This document shows, one piece after another, positions 21,379 through 30,940 of a DNA stretch of 44,256 nt. The notes under the pieces were generated by a model. It was not told where the DNA came from. It saw nothing but the letters and a program-made list of their open reading frames with translations, and did not search any database. The translations under genes were made by a program, and so were the position numbers. This DNA comes from Tannerellaceae bacterium (lineage in GTDB: Bacteria; Bacteroidota; Bacteroidia; Bacteroidales; Tannerellaceae), in NCBI GenBank assembly GCA_021203545.1, contig JAJQAZ010000162.1, forward strand, positions 1 through 44,256. The letters are read 5' to 3'. Position 1 is the first letter of the stretch; the number at the start of each line of letters is the position of its first letter.

Positions 21379-21403
21379 TGTAACCTCTCAAAAAGAGATT
21401 ACA
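21379..21403. promoter_or_regulatory. Imperfect dyad upstream of GH97
   Basis: TGTAAcCTCT and AGAGaTTACA face each other around about 5 nt (21379-21403), with one c/a mismatch in the arms. It lies about 90 nt before the GH97 start and upstream of the TACTTTTG element at 21320-21327. It could be an operator for the sus enzymes or a weak hairpin after the phosphoesterase gene. It does not match the susC palindrome. Confidence 0.25.
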
Positions 21404-21490
21404 CCCTAACACACAATCAATTAAAAAAAAGAGTTTTTAGAAAAAAAGTAAGGTATTAAACAACTTAAAGTAACTCAAATATCGCACAAA

Positions 21491-22366
21491 TCAGGGCCGT
21501 GCCTGCCACCCATATTCTATATACTGCCATGTGATGTTATTATTTTCATCTATCTCTAACAGAAGGAACCCTTCCCGCGTTCCATGGAAAGAACCATTCC
21601 ACCAATTAGCACAAACGGCACCTCCGGTAACATAGTGAACACCCTGCAACAGCATCTCTTCGTGCAGGTGTTGGTGGCCCTGCAAAAACAGTTTTATGTT
21701 TTTACCACCAAATGCATTCAGCAGTTCCCGGTAATTGGCAATTACATCAACAAACTCATACCGGCCTTCCACTACAGGATAATAAAGGGAATAAACCGGA
21801 ACATGGGTCGTACAGATAATAGGAGTAGAAGCCGGTACATCAGACAGTTCTTTTTTCAGCCAGGCCATCTGCTCCGGGCCAATATAATAACCGGATTCCG
21901 TACCTACCTGTACAGAATTCAGAATAAAAAAGCGAATCCCTTTTTGTTCAAATGTATAATAAGGGTCGCCAAAATATTTTTTAAAGAACTCATCACCGCC
22001 GGTAAATCCTTTCTCTTTATTAAAATGCCGGTCATGGTTGCCTATGGTAGGATAGTAAGGAATTCCGGTCTGGTCGAAAGTTGTTTTAATTACCGTATAC
22101 ATACTATCTGTTACCTCCTCAGGGAATACCTTATTCATTCCGCTCACATCCACCATATCACCTCCCGTAAGAAAGAAGTCTACATTCATCTCCTGCATTT
22201 TATCCAGGGCAGACAGCAGACCATTATACCGGTCATTGCTGTTAGACTGATTCAGATGAATATCGGTAAGAAACGCAAACCGTAGTTTTACCGGGGATTG
22301 TTGTGCCTGTATACATACGACAGACAGAAATAAGACAAATAAAGAAAAAGTAATTTTTGCTTTCAT
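21491..22366 (-). CDS. Secreted calcineurin-like metallophosphoesterase
   Basis: A 291-residue protein with a signal peptide (MKAKITFSLFVLFLSVVCIQAQ). It has the full metallophos motif set in order: FLTDIH, GGDMVD, GNHDRH, TTHVPV and LQGHQHLH. These residues hold two metal ions for phosphate ester hydrolysis. It resembles the exported 3',5'-cAMP-phosphodiesterase-like or purple-acid-like branch, but the substrate cannot be read. It lies 200 nt upstream of GH97 in the same direction. It may belong to the sus transcript or be independent. All catalytic motifs are intact. Confidence 0.87.
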   Translation of the reverse strand: MKAKITFSLFVLFLSVVCIQAQQSPVKLRFAFLTDIHLNQSNSNDRYNGLLSALDKMQEMNVDFFLTGGDMVDVSGMNKVFPEEVTDSMYTVIKTTFDQTGIPYYPTIGNHDRHFNKEKGFTGGDEFFKKYFGDPYYTFEQKGIRFFILNSVQVGTESGYYIGPEQMAWLKKELSDVPASTPIICTTHVPVYSLYYPVVEGRYEFVDVIANYRELLNAFGGKNIKLFLQGHQHLHEEMLLQGVHYVTGGAVCANWWNGSFHGTREGFLLLEIDENNNITWQYIEYGWQARP

Positions 22367-22530
22367 ACTATCATTTTTTATACTTTACTCTGCTAAAAAG
22401 ATGTGTTATAACATAAACACTCATTGGTGCTTTCAACAAATGATTATTATTTTAATGTGAGTTTATACAAAACCACAGTTGTATTACAAGTTTTTATTCT
22501 GTCCAAAACATTCCTAGTTCAACTATTTTA

Positions 22531-22571
22531 AGAGGGCATAATGAGTCCCGGTTTCTACTATTATACCCTCT
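22531..22571 (-). terminator. Terminator hairpin after the subtilase gene
   Basis: On the minus strand GAGGGTATAAT pairs with ATTATGCCCTC, with one U-G wobble that becomes a C/A mismatch on the plus strand. The stem is therefore better on the minus strand, matching the upstream subtilase. It sits 15 nt after the subtilase stop at 22586. The remaining 22367-22530 gap is AT-rich with no clear signal. Confidence 0.6.
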
Positions 22572-22585
22572 TTTTCTATTTCCTG

Positions 22586-24798
22586 TTAATTGATATCAAT
22601 AATTTCTTCAACATCACTCTCAATCTCAGATAATGTTAGAGGAGCTCCTCCTGCATATAAGACCAATTGGCAAAATCCACTTTTTCCTTTATCACCTATC
22701 TCAAACCGAAAATCTCTTGTAATATCACTAAATGGAAGTGTAACTTTCAAAACCTTTGTAGAAGAGTCATAATTCCATTCCGGATTTACTAAACCATTAA
22801 AATTTATCAGTTTTTCTCCGATCTGTAGATTAAAAAAACAGGTTGAGAGTGTCTGACAGTGATAGTTGTGGCTGGAATAGGTTGTTCGTCTATTTGTCCG
22901 GGTTGATAATATGTTCCTAATGGTCTTATAGGATCTGCCTCACTCACAATCACTTTTGTTGCAACCACGATATCGTCAACAGATGCGATTAGAGTAAACT
23001 CAACAGGCCATGCCCATCTATTCAGCATTGTACATTGATTATTAGTAGGTGTATTTGGAAATATTTGTGGATTTGGAGCAGATTCAGAATTTGAATTTAA
23101 ACTATTTTTCCATGTAATCCTTGCAGATGGAGATACATTATAAAGAGTATATATTGCTTCATCTCCTCTGCTAATACTATCCGGACCTATTATAACAGGC
23201 TGACCTGATGCTATAGCAACTGCTTTATAGGCATCAACTAAACCATATCCCATTTCATTATTCCATGTTCCATTTGATAATATCTGATCGTATGAATAAT
23301 CTCCGACTTTTCGACATGTTGATCCAAGAATACTTCGCACCTCCGTGTTTGTTAAATTAGGATTTTCAGATAATATCAAAGCTGCAATACCAGCTACATG
23401 AGGTGCCGCAGCTGAAGTACCATTAAACCAGACTGTGTAATCCAATTTAGGATAATCCGATGTTACAATAGTACCGCCATTTGAAGGATGTATTTTTGAA
23501 TTTGGATTATATCCATCATTTCCTGTCAGATCAGTTGTCGGTATAAGTACTGCCGGTGCTACTACATCCAGATTCGTTCCGTAATTAGCTCCCCATCTTT
23601 CTCCATCACACGAGGTGGGTGATTTTCGTTCTCCACAGGGTGATACTCCTCCTACAGCAATTACATAACTCAATTTTGCAGGGTATGATACTTCCGAGTT
23701 ATCATTCCCACTTGCAAAAACAACAACACATCCTTTTCCATTACGTCCATTGGTAACAGTATTAAGGATTGCATCATCAAGCAAACTACCCTCTAAATAA
23801 GCATGCCCCCATGAATTATTTATCACATCTGCCCCATTTCTCCATGCCCAATTAAGCCCATTGGCTAATTGAGCTTGTGCTGTTGTAGTTACTATTAAAG
23901 GATCACTTATTGACATCAACTTACAATCTGGAGCAACCCCTATGACCCCTATCGAATTGTTTCCGGTAGCACCTATGATTCCGGCTACAGCCGTTCCATG
24001 ACTTCCCCGAATAGTACTGGGAGAACTTCCATTAACGGTATCGTAACTCAATGGATGAATGTTTCTTATCAGGTCTGAGTGAGTCCTTTGGATACCGTGA
24101 TCCAGAACCGCAACAGTTATATTCCTTCCTGTTGCTTTAGTCCATGCTTTCCGAACATTAATATCTACTCCTGGAGTAAAAATATACTGTCCTCTATTAT
24201 ATAATCCCCATTGATCAAAAAAATACTCGTCATTAGGATAAAGAGCAAGATTCTCCAATAAAAGATCTGGCTCTGCATTTTCAAACTGTCCACTTTCATA
24301 AAATTGATTTGCTAGCTCCATTGAGTTTTTTACAGACTGCTTTGTCGTAGATAAAATATACCATAATGGCATAAATTCATTCTGCTTAACAATTACACTC
24401 TGATGTTTCTGCGAATATTCTTCTAATAAAGGATAATCTTTTTCTGTTTTTAATTTCACATAGAAGAAATTAGTTAAACCTATTTTTTCTCCGTTTTTTC
24501 CTGTAAAATAGGGAGAGACATTTTGTATCTCATCTACTCTCTTTAACTGTTCAACAATTGATTTATAATTATTCTGAAACGTCAAAATTTCACTTATATC
24601 TACTTCTGCCTAGTAAAAATCTTCTGTTACATTTAATTTTTCTTTCAATTGAGTAGAATTAGGCTCCATTACAAAGTTTACTATAGCTGCTCCAAATAAG
24701 TTTAACCTTTTTGAATTGCCGAGAATTGAAATAAACAGATAATTCTCGTTTAATTCCAATTTTTTCTTCTCATTGTGATAATAATAGTAATTTTCCAT
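22586..24798 (-). pseudogene. Subtilisin-like (S8) serine peptidase, in-frame TAG plus frameshift
   Basis: Repaired length is about 737 residues. Start ATG at 24798 (MENYYYYH). A TAG at 24610-24612 interrupts after EDFY, and the frame resumes with AEVDISEIL. There follows an I9-like or propeptide region, then the S8 domain with Asp in VAVLDHGI, His in GSHGTAVAGI and Ser in NGTSAAAPHVAG. A C-terminal Ig-like part is broken by a seven-A run (22832-22838 on plus; eight needed). The true C-terminus then continues in another frame, through NGLVNPEWNYDS, to TAA at 22586. No signal peptide precedes the ATG; an unanchored hydrophobic stretch lies in frame just upstream without an ATG. The gene is clearly more AT-rich than its neighbours, suggesting transfer. 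Confidence 0.82.
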
Positions 24799-24882
24799 AA
24801 AAAATAGATTAGTTAATAAATAGATTAGCGATATATTAAACAATATTACATAAAAAAGAGGTTGATAAAAAATATAGATGTC

Positions 24883-26513
24883 TTATTCTCTTAATTTACC
24901 GATCTGGCGGACAGCTTCAAGGAAATTATCTTTGGCAAATTTTGCTTTGTTACGTACTTTCAGCCGGTAGTTATAAACTGTTTGCGGCGAATAGTGCAGA
25001 AAACCCGCAATCTTAACACTATCATTGATACCCAGCCTTACCAGGGCATAAATACGTAGTTCGGGCGACAGCAACTCTCCCTCTTTGGGATAAATATGTT
25101 CATCATCGTGCAAAAGCGAATTAAACCCTTCCACAAAATCAGGATACAGATTCAGAAACACCAGATCGAAATTCCGGTATAACTCCTTCAATTCATCCGT
25201 TACCAACGAAGATGAGCCGGTAAGCGTAACCAACTCTTTTGTCTGGTTGGCTTTTAGTTTACGGTTTACCTTTTTTCCGGAAATCATCTAATTTATCTAT
25301 ATAGGCCGAACACATATTAAACACATACCCGATATACTCCTCTTTTACCACATTCGATTCGGACAGGTCCCGGTTCACCTGGTTTAACTCGTCATTGATC
25401 CGTTTCAGGTCTTCGTTAATCTCTTTCAGCGACTTCCGGGCTCTCCAACGCCTTTAACTGCCTGAAAATATAGAAAACAGCAAAGATCAACACAACAGAA
25501 AGAAGAGAAATAATAAAAAGAAACAACTGGAGTTTCTGCTTTTCCTCTTTCATTTTTATATCGTATGTATCGTTAATCAACGGCAACATCCGCGAAATCT
25601 CCAGCGTACGGTAACGGGCATTGCCATAAATCGCATCTTCCATCGAACACTTAATATAATCATATGCCCGGTTAATATCTCCCCGGTCAAACATGATCCC
25701 GGCCAGACGGCGCAGAGAGATATACTCTTTTACGGCAGCCTGCAGGTCACCGATTGCCGAAATAGCCAGGTAAGCGATCTCTTTTTCCGGATCTCCCAAT
25801 ATATCGTAAACCATTGAAAGTGTGTATGCACTCAGGGCAATGTGATGCGGATCGTCCTGAAAGGTATCATAGGTCAGCAACGCCAGATGCAACGCTTCAT
25901 CATATTGTTGCTGCTCCATCAGACTGGAAACTTTCGTCAGCATATGCCCCATATTATCCGGTGGCAAAACATCAACAATCGAATCTTTATATTGATATTC
26001 CAGCCGTTTATATTTTTCCCCCTCCTCTGCATTCAGCGTATAATCTGCCATTAACATATACAGAGAATGGTATAAATGATATATATACGACCGACGCGGA
26101 TCATCCGGCCAGGTCTTTCCATATACATTTAATATATCAAACGATTCTTTATACATCCCGGTGATCATTAACGCTTCCGCCAGACTCAGACTGGCCAGCC
26201 GTTCTCTCACCGGATCATTCAATAATTTCGAAATTTCAAGCGTATGGTTTACATATTTAAGTGCAGAATCCAACTGAAAGGCCTTATACTCTTCAAAAAT
26301 GTCCAGAGACAGTTCAAACTCTTCTTCCAGTGAGGAACTACGCTGAAGAGATCTCTTCAACAGATCAATTTGTTCTATTTTCCGTGAATTGTAGAGTGGG
26401 CGTTCCTGAATTGTTTTATCAAGGGCTTTAAGCAACGAATCTGTTGCCGGAGTTACAGCCTGTACCCCCCAGCCCGCAAGAATAAAAAGATATATAAATA
26501 GTAGTTTATACAT
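24883..26513 (-). pseudogene. DUF6377-type TPR-transmembrane-HTH regulator, two frameshifts
   Basis: Repaired length is about 542 residues. Signal peptide (MYKLLFIYLFILAGWGVQA), periplasmic TPR-like helices (about 25-320), one transmembrane helix (LFLFIISLLSVVLIFAVFYIF), a coiled coil, then a cytoplasmic part ([18 protein letters not shown]) and a LuxR-like HTH (IAGFLHYSPQTVYNYRLKVRNKA). I recognise this order as the DUF6377 family, common beside SusCD genes. Frame breaks: one extra base near 25437-25443 (LKALE then RKSLKEI) and a six-base T run at 25271-25276 where five fit. The middle 50 codons are only visible in a third frame. It would be a one-protein membrane sensor-regulator. Possible targets are the S8 gene 84 nt downstream or itself. 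Confidence 0.78.
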
Positions 26514-26536
26514 TTGTCCGGTTCTATTAAGGATAA

Positions 26537-26544
26537 CAAAGATA
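26537..26544 (-). promoter_or_regulatory. Candidate -7 element for the DUF6377 gene
   Basis: The minus strand reads TATCTTTG, matching TAnnTTTG, 24 nt before the ATG at 26513. It lies between the queE stop (26558) and the regulator. No TTTG is at the standard -33 distance; a TTG occurs 24 nt upstream. It is the same octamer as in the ssrA promoter. Confidence 0.4.
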
Positions 26545-26557
26545 AAAAAAAGAAACG

Positions 26558-27103
26558 TTATTGTATATCAATTAGTTTATGTGTTTGCAAACTTAAATGC
26601 CACTGCGGATGCTGCAGAATATAGGCCACCACTCCGGCTGTATTCCGGCCGGAACAGGGCTGCAAACAGCGAAACTTTACCTCCATCGCTTCATACTCCG
26701 ACAAATCCTGTCCGGTATAAACCACCTTCAGTTCGTCCGGAGCAGTAACATGCAACTCCCCTCCCTCTTTCGGGGAACAGGTAACCCAGTCAATACCTGC
26801 CGGCAGTGCAACCGTTCCATTGGTCTCTATCTGTATATATTTACCTGCGCCTTTCAATAATTGAATCAACGACTCCGTTATATACAATCCCGGTTCGCCA
26901 CCCGTCAACACTACATGTTTAGCCGGATAGTTTTCCACCTCTGACACAATCTCCGCTTCACTCATCAGCCTGCCGTCCGCATGCTGTGTATCACAAAAAT
27001 CACAAGCCAGATTACAACCTGAAAAACGAACAAACACAGCCGGGGTACCGGTATGATACCCTTCGCCCTGTATACTATAAAAAATCTCATTGATCTTTTT
27101 CAT
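26558..27103 (-). CDS. queE: 7-carboxy-7-deazaguanine synthase QueE (radical SAM)
   Basis: A 181-residue radical-SAM enzyme with the cluster motif CNLACDFC (C-x3-C-x2-C) near residue 30, GEGYHTG in the substrate loop and LTGGEPG for SAM binding. It converts 6-carboxytetrahydropterin to 7-carboxy-7-deazaguanine in the preQ0/queuosine pathway. Its start overlaps the 3' end of queD by 17 nt, so the two are translationally coupled. Length fits the short bacterial QueE form. QueC, the next enzyme, is not in the window. Confidence 0.94.
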   Translation of the reverse strand: MKKINEIFYSIQGEGYHTGTPAVFVRFSGCNLACDFCDTQHADGRLMSEAEIVSEVENYPAKHVVLTGGEPGLYITESLIQLLKGAGKYIQIETNGTVALPAGIDWVTCSPKEGGELHVTAPDELKVVYTGQDLSEYEAMEVKFRCLQPCSGRNTAGVVAYILQHPQWHLSLQTHKLIDIQ

Positions 27104-27422
27104 ACCAGGCCGTATTGTTTTCAGACTCCTCCACCATTACTTTATAACAGGCAGGTAGCTGGTCGCATATCCACCGGGCCAGATTCTCGGCAGTCGGGTT
27201 AAAGGGCAACACATCATTCAGATTCTTATGATCCAGTTTTTCATTAATCAACGTTTTTACATGGGCAAAATCCATCACCATACCATCTTCGTTCAACTTC
27301 TCCGAACGGCACCAAACCGTAATCACCCAGTTGTGCCCATGCAGTTCTTCGCACTTACTCGGGTACGACAACGAGAGGCGGTGCGAAGCAGATATTACCA
27401 TTCTTTTCTTAATCGTGTACAT
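27087..27422 (-). CDS. queD: 6-carboxytetrahydropterin synthase QueD
   Basis: A 111-residue T-fold enzyme. Zinc ligands are the His of SASHRL and the HxH of LHGHNW; the catalytic Cys is in SKCEELHGHNW. It turns dihydroneopterin triphosphate into 6-carboxytetrahydropterin for preQ0. The next gene, queE, acts on its product. Start ATG at 27422 (MYTIKKRM); a TACTTTTG -7-like element at 27428-27435 is so close that the mRNA would be almost leaderless, so a start at the second Met (27401) is possible. It is transcribed divergently from the SusC gene at 27755. Confidence 0.93.
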   Translation of the reverse strand: MYTIKKRMVISASHRLSLSYPSKCEELHGHNWVITVWCRSEKLNEDGMVMDFAHVKTLINEKLDHKNLNDVLPFNPTAENLARWICDQLPACYKVMVEESENNTAWYEKDQ

Positions 27423-27754
27423 GAATACAAAAGTACATAATTTTATATTGGAAAGAAAAGGCCTATTCTAATTACCATCTTTTAAGAAACACAATTGACA
27501 TATGTCAATTAATGCCGGGTTATGTATAAAAATGTTTCAAAATATATTTATACATAAAATTATATTCATTATATTTGCCTGTGTTAATCTCAACAATTAA
27601 AGTTCTTACCGGACTTATGTAGATTAAGAACTTAAAAAAACTGGACGCGAAAGTTTGGCAAACACAAATAAATAAACGCTAAACTTAAATGCTTAAATAT
27701 TACGAACGTAAAACTATATTGTTAAACACTATTTTTTCAACTAAATCAATTATT
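27423..27754. promoter_or_regulatory. Divergent promoter region queD / second SusC
   Basis: This 332-nt gap holds no gene. On the plus strand TATATTTG at 27570-27577 fits TAnnTTTG and would give a SusC leader of about 170 nt; no matching -33 box is seen. On the minus strand TACTTTTG (27428-27435) serves queD. A frame-open extension of SusC from 27689 lacks signal-peptide character, so it is treated as leader. Confidence 0.35.
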
Positions 27755-30700
27755 ATGCTGAAAAACAAACAATCGATCGGCTTAATTTTATTAGCCGGCA
27801 CTCTATGCTTTTCCGGAAGTATACATGCCGAACTTGCGCCAATTAAGCACGAAGCACATGTTTCCCAACAAAGTGGGAAAATAACCGGAACTGTAGAAGA
27901 TGTATTTGGACCCGTAACCGGCGCTGCTGTTATGGTGAAAGGTACTACAAATGGAACCATTACCGATCTGGACGGTAATTTTACCCTGGAAAATGTTCCC
28001 GACGGAGCAACGATCCTCATCTCTTTTATCGGATATGTAAGTCAGGAAATAGTTTACAAAGGTCAACCCACTCTTTTTATTAATCTGGAGGAAGACACCA
28101 AATTACTTGACGAAGTAGTAGTTACCGCTTTAGGTATTAAACGTGAAAAAAAGCCCTGGGTTATGCCGCCCAGGAATTGAAAGGAGACGCATTGGTAAGT
28201 GCCCGGGAGAGTAATATCACAAACACTCTTTCCGGAAAAGTATCAGGATTACAGGTAGTACGTTCAAGTAGTGGACCCGGTGGTTCTTCTAAAATCGTAC
28301 TGCGTGGTTATAACTCATTAACCGGATCCAATCAGCCGTTAGTAGTGGTGGATGGTATACCCATTGACAACAACGTAGGTGGGGTAGACGATCCTTTTGG
28401 TAACAACGGGGTAGATACCGGTAACGGATTGTCGGACATCAATCCGGAAGATATCGAATCAATGAGTGTATTGAAAGGAGCTTCAGCAGCAGCTTTGTAC
28501 GGTTCGCGTGCAGGTAACGGTGTAATCCTTATCACCACGAAATCAGGAAGAAAACAGGCTGGCCTGGGAATTACTGTAAATGCAGGTGTTACCGTCGAAA
28601 ACAGATTCCTGAAACCAACTATGCAGAACGTATTCGGACAAGGAAATGACGGACTATTCGACCAAAAAACAAGAAATAGCTGGGGGCAACCTGTGGACGG
28701 TAGCCTGATGATGAAACAGGATGATGGGAACGAATTTGCTTATAGAGCATACAATAACGCAGACAATTTCTTCCAGACCGGTATTACTTTTACTGAAGGA
28801 GTTAGTATTCAACAGAATATTGACGGTACAGGAGTATTTGCGTCTGTTAACCGTTCGGACGACAAAGGCATTATTCCTGAACAGGGACAAAAGAAAACGT
28901 CCATCAACCTGCGTGGAACTACCGAATTAGGCCCGAACAAACGCTGGAAGCTGGATGCGAAAGTAACCTACATGAATACACAGGTTACAAACCGTCCGCT
29001 ACAGGGGCTTAACCAGGGTAACGTATTAAACACGTTATATAATACACCTATTACCATCGATATGAGTCATTATAAAAACAGTATTGACGAATTGGGTAAT
29101 ATGGTATGGTTTGACAAACAGCAAACACCTCAGGAAAATCCTTACTGGGTAACGCAATACCGCACAAATGAAGATACCCGTAACCGTTTTATGGGAAGTA
29201 TCTCGCTGGCATATAAAATAGCAGACTGGTGGAATCTGGAAGTAAAAGCCGGTACGGATACACATAATACAACTTACATCAATAAATTGTATGCAGGCGG
29301 AAATGTGAATCCGGATGGAAATTACGAAGAGAGATACGATAATTTCTACGAAAACAACTATAGCTTCCTCAATGTTCTCAATAAAGACAATGTTTGGAAA
29401 AAACTGGGCGGATCATTCACGTTTGGTGGAAACATCATGCTTCAGCGCAGACAGGAATCCAAGACAAACCTTCAAAAGTTACTCGTTCCCAACCTCTTTA
29501 CGCTGAACAATGCTAAAAACAGCAACGATATCATTTTTGATCAAAAAGATATACAGCGCAAGATGAACTCTTTATATGGTTCTCTTCAATTGAACTGGGA
29601 CGGATGGCTATTTATGGATGTAACAGGCCGTAACGACTGGTCATCAACAATGAGTAAGGCAAACCGTTCTTATTTCTATCCATCTGTAAGTCTATCGGGC
29701 GTTATCTCCGAAATGCTTCACAAAGCGGACCGCCCCCTCCCGTCATGGATTACATTTGCCAAAGGACGTGTTTCTTACGCACAGGTAGGTAACGACCTGG
29801 ATCCTTATCAATTATATATGGTATACGAAACGAAAATGGACCCTCAGGGAAATCCGGTCGGATCCATGGGCGACATTCTTTATGACCCGTCCGTCCGCTC
29901 TGAATTAGTTAAATCGTGGGAAGCAGGTGTAGAATTGAAATTTTTTGATAATCGTTTAGGTATAGATGTAGCATGGTATAAATCCAACTCAACACGCCAG
30001 TTACTTGAATTAGATATGGACCCGTTCTCGGGATACAAAAAAAGAAAAGTAAATGCGGGTAATATCCAGAATACAGGTATGGAGTTTATGCTATACGGAA
30101 CCATTTTCAATAATCCGAACGGATTTAGTTGGGAAAGTACTGTAAACGCATCCTTCAACACCAATAAAATTATTGAACTGGTAGATGGTATTGAGGAATA
30201 CGGTATTCAGGTATACGACGGTTTACGCTTTACTGCTCCCGTAGGAGGTTATTACGGCGAAATTTACGGACGTAAATTCGAACGTGTAGAGAGCGGAGAG
30301 CATGCATGTAAAATTATTGTTGACAACGAAGGACTTCCTTTGCTGACTTCTGATAATCATTACCTGGGTAACCAGCAACCTGATTTCATGATGGGTTGGA
30401 CCAATAGCTTCAAATACAAAAACATCTCTTTAAGTTTCCTGATTGATGCCCGTTTCGGTGGTAAAATTTACTCTGCAACCACAGCTAAACTATATGGTAA
30501 GGTATGGCAGCCGGTACGGTTATAGACGGTAAACGTGAAGCATTCGTGGTACCTAATAGCGTACAAAAAAGCGGGGATTCATACACAGCCAATACAACAG
30601 AAGTAATTCCACAGAAATACTGGAACCGTGTAGTGGATGGCAACATCGGATTAGGGGAAGCCTTTATATACGATGCGACTAATATCCGTTTACGTAATCT

Positions 30701-30920
30701 GACTATCGGGTATGACCTGGAAAAGAAATGGTTAAAGAATACTCCGTTCCAACGTATTTTTGTTTCGGCCACAGCCAACAATGTATGGATGATCCATTAC
30801 AACCTGGAAGGCATTGATCCTGAAGCTTCATCAGCTACCAATACGAATGCTCCCGGATTCGAAATTCTGGCGCCTCCAACAACGCGTACATTTACATTTA
30901 ATGTATCAGCAACATTCTAA
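27755..30920 (+). pseudogene. SusC-like TonB-dependent transporter, two single-base deletions
   Basis: Repaired length is about 1055 residues. ATG at 27755 (MLKNKQSIG) opens a signal peptide ending SGSIHA, followed by a CarboxypepD_reg-like domain (ITGTVEDVFGPVTGAAVMVKG) and plug start (LLDEVVVTALGIKREKK). At 28146-28152 a seven-A run breaks the frame; eight A gives REKKALGYAAQELKG. The barrel continues to LYGK, where GGTAAGG at 30496-30502 lost a base (GGTAAAGG restores KGMAAGTV). The end is FTFNVSATF, with terminal Phe as expected. It pairs with the SusD gene 20 nt downstream. No enzyme is linked, so substrate is unknown; peptides or a glycan processed elsewhere are possible. Confidence 0.87.
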
Positions 30921-30940
30921 CAACAAGAAACAGAAAAGAT

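Noticed and set aside
21584-22285. 233-codon frame antisense to the phosphoesterase
   Set aside because: Fully contained opposite a gene with a complete metallophos motif set; composition looks like a shadow.
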